Origin: Bacteroidales bacterium UBA4243 | Lineage (GTDB): Bacteria > Bacteroidota > Bacteroidia > Bacteroidales > F082 | Assembly: GCA_002396205.1 (NCBI GenBank) | Contig: DGXB01000119.1 | Location: 481 to 39,042 of the forward strand | Direction of reading: 5' to 3' | DNA length: 38,562 nt | Shown: in pieces, positions 8,832-15,305 of the stretch | Numbering within the stretch: position 1 is the first letter of the stretch | Layout: every line of letters starts with the position of its first letter | Made by a program: the position numbers and the translations under genes | The notes under the pieces: generated by a model | The model's input: the letters and a program-made list of their open reading frames with translations, nothing else | Database searches by the model: none | What the model was told of the DNA's origin: nothing

Positions 8832-10262
8832 TCAATAACGGTAGATGTCCGACTTGTAAGGCCCGTCGACGGGAACGCCGATGTAGTCGGCCTGCTTCTG
8901 GGTGAGCTTGGTCAGCTTCACTCCAATCTTTTCGAGGTGCAGGCGGGCCACTTCCTCGTCCAGATACTTGGGCAGGCAGTAGACACCTATTTTATATTGT
9001 CCACGCTTCTCCCAGAGGTCCATCTGGGCCAAGGTCTGGTTGGTGAACGAGTTGCTCATCACGAAACTGGCGTGACCCGTGGCGCAACCGAGGTTGACCA
9101 AGCGGCCCGAAGCCAGCAGGAAGATGCAGTGACCATCGTCAAAAACATACTTGTCGACCTGCGGCTTGATGTTGATTTTCTCCTTCAGGTGCTCGGTCTT
9201 TTCGAGACGGTCCACTTGGATTTCATTGTCGAAGTGGCCAATGTTGCACACGATGGCTTGGTCCTTCATTTGCAGGATGTGTTCAAGCGTAATCACGTCG
9301 CAGTTGCCCGTGGTGGTCACGAAGATGTTGCCTTCCTTGACGGCCTCCTCCATCGTGGTCACTTCGAAGCCTTCCATGGCGGCTTGCAAGGCGCAGATGG
9401 GGTCGATTTCGGTGACGAGGACGCGGGCGCCATAGCTCTTCATTGAGTGCGAGCAGCCCTTGCCCACTTCGCCATAGCCGCAAACGACCACGACCTTGCC
9501 GGCAATCATCACGTCGGTGGCGCGTTTGATGCCATCGGCCAACGACTCACGACAGCCATAGAGGTTGTCGAACTTCGACTTGGTCACCGAGTCGTTCACG
9601 TTGATGGCAGGCACAAGCAGTTCGCCGCGCTCGTGCATCTGATACAGACGGTGCACACCCGTGGTAGTCTCTTCCGAAACGCCTTTCCAGTTGGCCACCA
9701 CCGTGTGCCAGAAGGTAGGATTCTCTTTATAGGTGGCCTTGATGACGCTCATCAATGCTCTTTCCTCTTCGCTTTCGGTGGGCGCTTCAAGCAGTTTGGG
9801 GTCGTTTTCGCAGGCGTAGCCCTTATGAATCAGCAGCGTGGCATCGCCGCCATCGTCAACGATGAGGTCTGGACCCGTGCCATCGGGGAAGGTGATGGCG
9901 CGTTTGGTGCACCACCAATAGTCCTCAAGCGTCTCGCCTTTCCAAGCGAAGACGGCAGTGCCCGTCTCAGCGATGGCCGCAGCGGCGTGGTCTTGCGTGG
10001 AGTAGATGTTGCACGAGCACCAACGCACCGTTGCTCCCAGTTCGACCAAGGTCTCAATGAGGCAAGCCGTTTGGATGGTCATGTGCAGCGAGCCCATGAT
10101 TTTCGCACCTTTCAGCGGCTTCGTGTTGCCATATTTCTTGCGCAGCGACATCAGGCCGGGCATCTCGTGTTCCGATACTTCAATTTCCTTTCGTCCCCAT
10201 GCGGCCAAGCCCATGTCGGCCACCAAATAAGGGAGCTTATTGTCTAATAATTTGTTATTCAT
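8832..10262 (-). CDS. ahcY: Adenosylhomocysteinase (SAH hydrolase)
   Basis: A 476-residue enzyme of the long SAHH class. It has the substrate-domain signature SCNIYSTQDHAAAAIA and the NAD-binding glycine-rich segment VVVCGYGEVGKGCSHSMKSY, and ends in the usual DGPYKSDIYRY tail. It converts S-adenosylhomocysteine to adenosine and homocysteine, removing the product inhibitor of methyltransferases. It is the first gene of the compact minus-strand operon and is transcribed divergently from the MATE exporter, with a promoter about 40 bp upstream. No S-adenosylhomocysteine or SAM riboswitch could be recognised in the short leader. Confidence 0.98.
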   Translation of the reverse strand: MNNKLLDNKLPYLVADMGLAAWGRKEIEVSEHEMPGLMSLRKKYGNTKPLKGAKIMGSLHMTIQTACLIETLVELGATVRWCSCNIYSTQDHAAAAIAETGTAVFAWKGETLEDYWWCTKRAITFPDGTGPDLIVDDGGDATLLIHKGYACENDPKLLEAPTESEEERALMSVIKATYKENPTFWHTVVANWKGVSEETTTGVHRLYQMHERGELLVPAINVNDSVTKSKFDNLYGCRESLADGIKRATDVMIAGKVVVVCGYGEVGKGCSHSMKSYGARVLVTEIDPICALQAAMEGFEVTTMEEAVKEGNIFVTTTGNCDVITLEHILQMKDQAIVCNIGHFDNEIQVDRLEKTEHLKEKINIKPQVDKYVFDDGHCIFLLASGRLVNLGCATGHASFVMSNSFTNQTLAQMDLWEKRGQYKIGVYCLPKYLDEEVARLHLEKIGVKLTKLTQKQADYIGVPVDGPYKSDIYRY

Positions 10263-10299
10263 TGGTTTAAATTTTATTATTTTGCTATTTTTGAAAAGG

Positions 10300-10307
10300 C
10301 AAAGGTA
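10300..10307 (-). promoter_or_regulatory. -7 box of ahcY operon promoter
   Basis: TACCTTTG on the minus strand matches the Bacteroidota consensus TAnnTTTG. A TTG element lies about 20 bp upstream. The predicted transcript starts about 30 bp before the ahcY ATG and probably covers the eight minus-strand genes that follow. Confidence 0.6.
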
Positions 10308-10349
10308 AGCAAAATACTGACATGCTTCAACCTTTTCATCAATTTTCCG

Positions 10350-10357
10350 TACTTTTG
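10350..10357 (+). promoter_or_regulatory. -7 box of MATE exporter promoter
   Basis: TACTTTTG on the plus strand, 25 bp upstream of the exporter ATG at 10383. It forms a divergent promoter pair with the ahcY promoter within about 60 bp. Confidence 0.6.
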
Positions 10358-10382
10358 CGGTCCCAAAAACGATTCAAGAAAA

Positions 10383-11693
10383 ATGAACCTGACCGATTCT
10401 ACACGGAAACAGCTGCTGCAATATGCCCTGCCGAGCATCGTCGGGATGCTCATCGTGGGATTGCAGACCATCATCGACGGGCTGTTTGTCAGTCGTGGTG
10501 TGGGGGCTTTGGGCTTGGCCGCCGTCAACTTGAGCATGCCGCTCATCAGCGTGATGCTCAGCGTGGCCATCATGATTATTTCAGGCGGCATCGTCATTGC
10601 CGGCATCGCCCAAGGACGTGGCGACGAGGAGCGCGTGCGCGGCTACACCACACTCACTTTTGCCGTTCTGCTCGCCACCATTTTGACTTTGTCGCTCTTG
10701 GTCGCACTCAACCTCAAACGCCTGTGCTATCTTTTAGGCTGCAACGACGAGGTTTATCCTTTTGTGCGACAATACCTTGGCATCATCGGATGCGGCTTCA
10801 TTTTCTATTGCATCCCCAACTTCACCGAAGCCTTCACCCGACTGCGCGGCAAGCCCAACTGGGTGTTCACCAGCGGCGTGATTTGCTGCGTGGTCAATGT
10901 CGTGTTGGACTATTTCTTCGTGCTACGTTTCGGTTGGGGCGTGGCAGGCGCCGCCATCGCCACCTGCATCGCCAACACCACTGCGGCCTTGGTGCTGCTC
11001 CACAACGTGCGCTTCGGCAAGCTGATGGGCGGCAAGCGCGAGATAGGGAAGATTTTCTTCAACGGATCTTCGGAGATGCTCACTTCGGTGTCGGCGGCCA
11101 TCACCACCTACATCTTCAACCTTGTGTTGATGCGCGACATCGGGCCGAAGGGCGTGGCCGCGCTCACCATCGTATGCTATTTCAACTTCATCGTCAACAT
11201 GTCGATTTTCGGGCTGTCGCAGGCACTTTATCCTTTGATGTCGTACAACGTGGGCGCACGTGACTATCAGCGCATCAAATCACTGTTGGTCAATTCCATG
11301 CTCTTTGGCGGTTGCATCGGCGTAGGTGTTTATTTGGTCGTACTGGTGTTCAAGCAGGGCATTGTGGGTGCCTTCTCCGACGGCGATCCCGAGTTGCATG
11401 AGCTGGCGATGGTGGCGACAACCTATGTCACCCTGCATTACCTTGTCTCTTTCGTCAACATCGTGGCCAGCAGCTTCCACACCGCCATCGAGCGACCATT
11501 GGAGAGCGTCGTCATCGCCGTGTGCCGCAGCATCGTCTTCGTGCTGATTCCCTTGTTCGTCCTCACCCCCATCATCGGGCAGTTGGGCATCTGGCTCAGT
11601 ATGCCTATTGCCGAGGTACTGACATTGTTTGTCAGCCTGCCGCTGATGTGCGTCTCCATGCGAAGGCTGAAGCTAGGCTTTGCCCAGGTTTAA
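10383..11693 (+). CDS. MATE-family multidrug/metabolite efflux transporter
   Basis: A 436-residue membrane protein with twelve predicted helices in two six-helix halves. The first half begins LLQYALPSIVGMLIVGLQTIIDGLFVSRGVG and has the LGLAAVNLSMPL segment found after helix 1 in MATE proteins. The second half begins near FFNGSSEMLTSVSAAIT. MATE exporters use a sodium or proton gradient to expel cationic compounds across the inner membrane, and some relatives export flavins or signalling molecules. The substrate cannot be read from the sequence. It is the only plus-strand gene in this part and is followed by a hairpin cluster that should end its transcript. Confidence 0.93.
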   Translation: MNLTDSTRKQLLQYALPSIVGMLIVGLQTIIDGLFVSRGVGALGLAAVNLSMPLISVMLSVAIMIISGGIVIAGIAQGRGDEERVRGYTTLTFAVLLATILTLSLLVALNLKRLCYLLGCNDEVYPFVRQYLGIIGCGFIFYCIPNFTEAFTRLRGKPNWVFTSGVICCVVNVVLDYFFVLRFGWGVAGAAIATCIANTTAALVLLHNVRFGKLMGGKREIGKIFFNGSSEMLTSVSAAITTYIFNLVLMRDIGPKGVAALTIVCYFNFIVNMSIFGLSQALYPLMSYNVGARDYQRIKSLLVNSMLFGGCIGVGVYLVVLVFKQGIVGAFSDGDPELHELAMVATTYVTLHYLVSFVNIVASSFHTAIERPLESVVIAVCRSIVFVLIPLFVLTPIIGQLGIWLSMPIAEVLTLFVSLPLMCVSMRRLKLGFAQV

Positions 11694-11746
11694 GAACAAG
11701 CAGAGAAACGGCAAACAGGGTAGGCAAAGGCAATATGACTCACGAT

Positions 11747-11830
11747 TGCACTTTGCAAAGTGCAGTTTTATATAAAAGTTGCACTTTGTGGAGTGCAACT
11801 TTTTGTGTTTTTGCACTTTTTTGAGTGCAA
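11747..11830. repeat. Three tandem TTGCACT/AGTGCAA hairpins with terminator character
   Basis: Three inverted repeats built from the same word follow the MATE gene. The first is an 18-bp perfect palindrome (TGCACTTTGCAAAGTGCA, 11747-11764). The second has 12-bp arms AAAAGTTGCACT (11774-11785) and AGTGCAACTTTT (11792-11803) with a T-rich tail on both strands, as in a bidirectional terminator. The third has 7-bp arms TTGCACT (11811-11817) and AGTGCAA (11824-11830). The rest of the 11694-11967 space shows no gene. The second hairpin probably ends transcription of both the exporter and the converging deacetylase gene. Confidence 0.7.
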
Positions 11831-11967
11831 TTTGAAAACAAGGAAGCCTGCGATGCCTATTTAGTGAAAGACAACATCAAGTATGTTGTCGGGCACTCCG
11901 TTCCGATTGGGATGTTGGGGGATGGGTGTCGATGTAACTGCTGATTTATCATGTATTCTAATGTTTA

Positions 11968-13032
11968 TTATTTCGTTTTCTTTTTATAGTTCATCAATAA
12001 TGCCCCCAAAAGAGCCCCAAAAGAAATCAAGAAAGTAAACAATACCGCCTTTAAGGGCGTCAACAAATGCCACCAAACAACAATTCCAACCAGTCCCATA
12101 ACACATACAATAAGAAGAAGGAAGTATGTATTTCGAAATTTGCATACGAACCAGCCAAACAAAAAAAACACTAACACTATAAAGATGTAAATCAACAAGT
12201 TGATGATTCTAACCGACACTGCAAATAGTTTTGTTTGAAGCATTTGACCAGATTTTAAAAACTTAGACAACAAATTGATTTCTATATTCGCTTTAAACCT
12301 AAATCTGTCAGACTTAACTCGTTTTTCACATAACATCTTAAATGTTAAGCACTCAACTCCATCCATATCGTTTAATTTGTTCAACAAGGCATCCATATCA
12401 CTCATTGAAAAACTATCATCAAAATCATAATCATGGAACATCAGTATGATAATTCCATTTCGATTCTTGTTATCTTTGATAGCGTTGATTAATTTATTAG
12501 GGTGGTCAATTGTTTCCGGATAATACTGTAGTTTAGCGCTACTTAAAGGTTGTCCTATAGTCATGCAAGAAGACATACATTCAAAGCCCAAAAGTTCAAG
12601 AGCCCTTAATGTGTTATCATCATAGCTATTCCAAGGTGGCACAAAAGCAATAATAGGCATAAACAATGAATCCAAAAGATGTTTCCCTTTCGAGAGCATA
12701 TCCATCTGTCTTTGGAATGATATTCCTGCAAACTCTCCTCCAAACCCTATAAAGCGATGGTTTAATCCATGTTGGGCAATCTCTATTAACCCAGTTTCAG
12801 TTGCACCTTTTAATTGAGCAAAATAAGAGCCTTCTGTAAAAAACAATTTATCCTCAGAACATGGGATAACTGCTAAACTAATTGGAATTTTATGCCGAAC
12901 GAAAGTCTCCAATAATTGTTCTTGAAGAGTATCTGGACACAAACGGAAGTCATCAAACCTAAAAACAACGTTTACGGCTTGCACTATAAGACATTGTAAC
13001 GACAATAGAATAACAAAAATGCACCTTTTCAT
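11968..13032 (-). CDS. Membrane-anchored NodB-like (DUF2334-type) deacetylase
   Basis: A 354-residue protein. The ATG at 13032 was preferred over one 10 codons upstream because it opens a good signal peptide (MKRCIFVILLSLQCLIVQAV). The central domain has NodB-type motifs: FRFDDF at about residue 25 (metal/catalytic Asp pair), AQHGLNH (HxxxH metal ligands) and FVPPWNSYDD. NodB-fold enzymes remove acetyl groups from glycans with a divalent metal. The DUF2334 branch is poorly characterised. The C-terminus has three membrane helices and a lysine-rich end, tethering the domain outside the cytoplasm. The gene is visibly AT-rich compared with its neighbours, which suggests recent acquisition. No TAnnTTTG promoter is seen. 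A strong inverted repeat lies directly before the start codon. Confidence 0.75.
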   Translation of the reverse strand: MKRCIFVILLSLQCLIVQAVNVVFRFDDFRLCPDTLQEQLLETFVRHKIPISLAVIPCSEDKLFFTEGSYFAQLKGATETGLIEIAQHGLNHRFIGFGGEFAGISFQRQMDMLSKGKHLLDSLFMPIIAFVPPWNSYDDNTLRALELLGFECMSSCMTIGQPLSSAKLQYYPETIDHPNKLINAIKDNKNRNGIIILMFHDYDFDDSFSMSDMDALLNKLNDMDGVECLTFKMLCEKRVKSDRFRFKANIEINLLSKFLKSGQMLQTKLFAVSVRIINLLIYIFIVLVFFLFGWFVCKFRNTYFLLLIVCVMGLVGIVVWWHLLTPLKAVLFTFLISFGALLGALLMNYKKKTK

Positions 13033-13033
13033 T

Positions 13034-13065
13034 TGATTGATAGTTTTTGCATCGACTATCAATCA
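13034..13065 (-). promoter_or_regulatory. Inverted repeat directly upstream of deacetylase start
   Basis: Perfect 10-bp arms TGATTGATAG (13034-13043) and CTATCAATCA (13056-13065) with a 12-nt spacer end 1 bp before the deacetylase ATG. In the mRNA this hairpin would cover the ribosome-binding region. As DNA it would suit a dimeric repressor. Which of these holds is not known. Confidence 0.5.
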
Positions 13066-13081
13066 CATTGTCGGGATATAA

Positions 13082-13283
13082 GAAAGGTGTGAACCTTTCC
13101 ATTCGCGTTCACGGGAAGCCTGAGATGAAACCCGCCAATATCCTCAGAAATTGTTCACACCTAAAAGATGTAAACACTAGCTTGAAGATATTGCAGGTTG
13201 TTCTCAAGGTTCACACCTTGAACCGCTTTTTTATTCCGACTTTCTTGAAATCAGTTTCTCAGGCTTTTTTCTCGAACGCGAAT
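13082..13283. other. Structured non-coding region with nested inverted repeats
   Basis: No credible gene was found in this stretch. It contains an outer foldback (ATTCGCGTTC at 13101-13110 with GAACGCGAAT at 13274-13283) that continues inward after a short unpaired part (AAGCCTGAGA at 13116-13125 with TCTCAGGCTT at 13257-13266). There are also local hairpins GAAAGG/CCTTTC (13082-13087, 13094-13099) and CAAGGT/ACCTTG (13205-13210, 13215-13220). The word GTTCACACC or its complement occurs three times (13086-13095, 13153-13161, 13208-13217). This could be a structured RNA or a small MITE-like element. Confidence 0.5.
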
Positions 13284-13311
13284 AATAGCTAATGCTTTGG
13301 TTTATAATATG

Positions 13312-13407
13312 TTAATTAACTTGTTTTTCTAATAAATCATCCAAAAAGTTTAATTCTTCGATATATTCTTCTATTTTGTTGTTTCTTTATCTAACTGGCT
13401 CTCTCAT
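13312..13407 (-). pseudogene. Remnant of HEPN (DUF86-like) partner gene
   Basis: The ATG at 13407 overlaps the end of the nucleotidyltransferase gene, as HEPN genes commonly do in MNT-HEPN pairs. It encodes MREPVR, a common DUF86 beginning, and then meets TAA at 13387-13389. The same frame stays open beyond this stop as RNNKIEEYIEELNFLDDLLE to a second stop at 13312-13314. Intact HEPN proteins are about 110 residues, so nearly all of the gene is missing. The similarity rests on only six residues plus the overlap arrangement, so this is a tentative call. Confidence 0.4.
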
Positions 13408-13693
13408 AAATCAAAACCTTGTCTTTTTCTGCCGTTTCTTGTGCAAAAGGAAGCAGTGTACCTTCCGTTATCAAATCAACTTTCTTTCCAATCAAATCTT
13501 CCAAGCCCAAGGCAATTCCAATATGCTTAAGCAAACTCACCCTCTTTCCGTTCTTTTGGTCAAAAACAACCAAAATGTCGACATCGCTATCAGGAGTTTG
13601 TTCGCCTCTTGCATACGAGCCAAACAACCATGCCCTCAAAACGGGTTGAGTAGCAAAATATGCTTGTATCGTTTGAACAAGTTGATTATTCAT
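13391..13693 (-). CDS. MNT-type minimal nucleotidyltransferase (antitoxin-like)
   Basis: A 100-residue pol-beta-fold nucleotidyltransferase with the catalytic signature LFGSYARGEQTPDSDVDILV, which contains GS followed by DxD for two-metal catalysis. MNT proteins of this size usually act as antitoxins that AMPylate a HEPN RNase toxin encoded next to them. The start is the ATG at 13693, because the promoter box at 13709-13716 puts the transcript start downstream of the earlier in-frame ATG at 13711. No intact HEPN gene follows, only a possible remnant, so this may be an orphan antitoxin. It diverges from thyA. Confidence 0.85.
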   Translation of the reverse strand: MNNQLVQTIQAYFATQPVLRAWLFGSYARGEQTPDSDVDILVVFDQKNGKRVSLLKHIGIALGLEDLIGKKVDLITEGTLLPFAQETAEKDKVLIYERAS

Positions 13694-13708
13694 CGCCTGA
13701 TTTTTCCG

Positions 13709-13716
13709 CAAAATTA
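13709..13716 (-). promoter_or_regulatory. -7 box of MNT gene promoter
   Basis: TAATTTTG on the minus strand, 15 bp upstream of the ATG at 13693. It rules out the in-frame ATG at 13711 as the start for this transcript. Confidence 0.55.
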
Positions 13717-13757
13717 CACATTATTTTCAAATCCCGCAAAGTTTCCGAAAATTCCCT

Positions 13758-13765
13758 TATTTTTG
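13758..13765 (+). promoter_or_regulatory. -7 box of thyA promoter
   Basis: TATTTTTG on the plus strand, 20 bp upstream of the thyA ATG. Divergent from the MNT promoter, with about 40 bp between the two boxes. Confidence 0.6.
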
Positions 13766-13785
13766 CATCATAAAACCTTACTTCG

Positions 13786-14613
13786 ATGAAGCAATACCTA
13801 GACCTACTCCAGCATATCCTCGACCACGGCGTGCAGAAGGGCGACCGCACGGGCACGGGCACCATCAGCGTGTTCGGCTACCAGATACGCTTCGACCTCG
13901 CCGAAGGTTTCCCTTTGGTGACGACGAAGAAAGTGCACCTCAAAAGCATTATTTATGAGCTGCTGTGGCTCCTGAACGGCGATACCAACATCCAGTACCT
14001 GCACGACCATAAAGTCACGATTTGGGACGAATGGGCCGACCAAAACGGCGACTTGGGACCCGTCTATGGCGCACAATGGCGCAACTGGAACAACGAGGGC
14101 ATCGACCAGATTGCCCAAGTGGTGAAGAGCATCAAGGAGAACCCCAACAGCCGCCGCCACATCGTAACTGCTTGGAACCCATCGGTCTTGCCCGATGAAC
14201 ACGAGAAGGACTTTGCCGCCAACGTGGCCGCAGGCAAGGCGGCACTCCCCCCTTGCCACGCCTTCTTCCAGTTCTATGTGGCCAACGGCAAACTGTCGTG
14301 CCAGCTCTACCAACGTAGCGCCGACGTGTTTTTGGGCGTGCCGTTCAACATCGCTTCCTACGCCCTCCTCACCATGATGATGGCGCAGGTGTGCGACCTC
14401 CAGCCCGGAGAGTTCGTCCACACCTTCGGCGACGTACACATCTACAACAACCTCATCGAGCAGGTGAAGACACAGCTTTCGCGCACGCCGCGACCGCTGC
14501 CCACGATGAAACTCAACCCAGAGGTGAAGGACATCTTTGGCTTCAAATACGAGGATTTCACCTTGGAGAACTACGATCCTTGGCCTGCGATTAAGGGCGA
14601 AGTATCTATATAA
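13786..14613 (+). CDS. thyA: Thymidylate synthase
   Basis: A 275-residue ThyA enzyme, close to the usual 264. It makes dTMP from dUMP with methylene-tetrahydrofolate. Visible landmarks are the dUMP phosphate-binding RTGTGTISVFG near the N-terminus, the catalytic cysteine in ALPPCHAFFQFYV (Cys157), the QRSADVFLGVPFNIASYALL segment and the HTFGDVHIYNN folate-site region. The reaction oxidises the folate cofactor to dihydrofolate, and the downstream gene folA regenerates it, so the pair forms a functional unit. The promoter lies 20 bp upstream. Confidence 0.98.
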   Translation: MKQYLDLLQHILDHGVQKGDRTGTGTISVFGYQIRFDLAEGFPLVTTKKVHLKSIIYELLWLLNGDTNIQYLHDHKVTIWDEWADQNGDLGPVYGAQWRNWNNEGIDQIAQVVKSIKENPNSRRHIVTAWNPSVLPDEHEKDFAANVAAGKAALPPCHAFFQFYVANGKLSCQLYQRSADVFLGVPFNIASYALLTMMMAQVCDLQPGEFVHTFGDVHIYNNLIEQVKTQLSRTPRPLPTMKLNPEVKDIFGFKYEDFTLENYDPWPAIKGEVSI

Positions 14614-14640
14614 TTGATAATTGGCAATTGACAGTTAAAT

Positions 14641-14735
14641 GACAACTGAACAACTGAACAACTGGAAAACATGTACGGCTGCCACACTGTGACAGCCCTA
14701 CAACTGAAAACTGAACAACTAACAACTGAAAACTG
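14641..14735. repeat. AACTGA-type low-complexity direct repeats between thyA and folA
   Basis: The 124-bp space is largely made of the word ACAACTGA and close variants, in two blocks (14641-14665 and 14700-14735). Between them is a hairpin with GGCTGCCAC at 14677-14685 pairing to GTGACAGCC at 14689-14697 with one mismatch. No open frame or promoter box is seen. The repeats could expand or contract by slippage. Confidence 0.6.
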
Positions 14736-14737
14736 AC

Positions 14738-15229
14738 ATGACCCTATCCATCATCGTAGCCATGGCCGAAAACCGCGCCATCGGGTGCAACGGCGACCTC
14801 ATCTGGCACAACTCTCGCGACTTGAAGCAATTCAAGAAAATCACGACGGGCCACACCGTCATCATGGGCTACAAGACCTACCTCTCGCTGCCCAACCATA
14901 AAGCCTTGCCCAACCGCCGCAACATCATACTCTCGTCGCGACTGGAAACAGCCCCAGAAGGTTTCGAATTAGCCGGCTCCATCAACACCGCCCTCGACAT
15001 GGTGAAAGACGAGGAAGAGGTCTTCGTCATGGGGGGGGGCATGGTCTATGAACAGTTCTTGCCACTGGCCGACCGCCTCTATCTCACCCGAATTGGAAAA
15101 TGTTTTGAGGCCGACACCTATTTTCCATACGTCAACTTCGACGAATGGGATTTGGTGGACCTTGAGGTCATTGACGACGACCCGCAAGTGGACTATTCCT
15201 ATCGGTTCGAGATCTGGGAGCGAATCTGA
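14738..15229 (+). CDS. folA: Dihydrofolate reductase
   Basis: A 163-residue DHFR of normal length that reduces dihydrofolate to tetrahydrofolate with NADPH. The N-terminus SIIVAMAENRAIGCNGDLIW carries the Met20-loop region. It is followed by the active-site acidic residue in NSRDLKQFKK, the cofactor-binding VIMGYKTYLSLP and the VFMGGGMVYEQFLPLADRLY segment. The codons for the GGG of that segment are a run of nine G bases (15031-15039), a site prone to polymerase slippage and frameshift. It follows thyA by 124 repeat-rich bases and probably shares its transcript. A hairpin terminator lies 21 bp after the stop. Confidence 0.97.
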   Translation: MTLSIIVAMAENRAIGCNGDLIWHNSRDLKQFKKITTGHTVIMGYKTYLSLPNHKALPNRRNIILSSRLETAPEGFELAGSINTALDMVKDEEEVFVMGGGMVYEQFLPLADRLYLTRIGKCFEADTYFPYVNFDEWDLVDLEVIDDDPQVDYSYRFEIWERI

Positions 15230-15250
15230 AAATCTGCAACAAATAGACAA

Positions 15251-15284
15251 AAAAACGGTTGCCTCTTTCGAAGCAACCGTTTTT
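15251..15284. terminator. Bidirectional terminator between folA and C10 peptidase gene
   Basis: Perfect 12-bp arms AAAAACGGTTGC (15251-15262) and GCAACCGTTTTT (15273-15284) with a 10-nt loop. A-rich and T-rich flanks give a U-tract on both strands. It sits between two converging genes. Confidence 0.85.
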
Positions 15285-15305
15285 CATGTCACGGCAAGCC
15301 GTAGC

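Noticed and set aside
8403..10247. Plus-strand open frames opposite the glycosyltransferase and ahcY genes
   Set aside because: They are mirror frames of conserved enzymes, without a start signal or family resemblance.
10263..10382. Possible SAH or SAM riboswitch upstream of ahcY
   Set aside because: The leader after the predicted transcript start is only about 40 nt and AT-rich, too short for those aptamers, and no pairing pattern was found.
13101..13283. Complete insertion sequence between the foldback ends
   Set aside because: There is no transposase frame and no target-site duplication visible beside the inverted ends.
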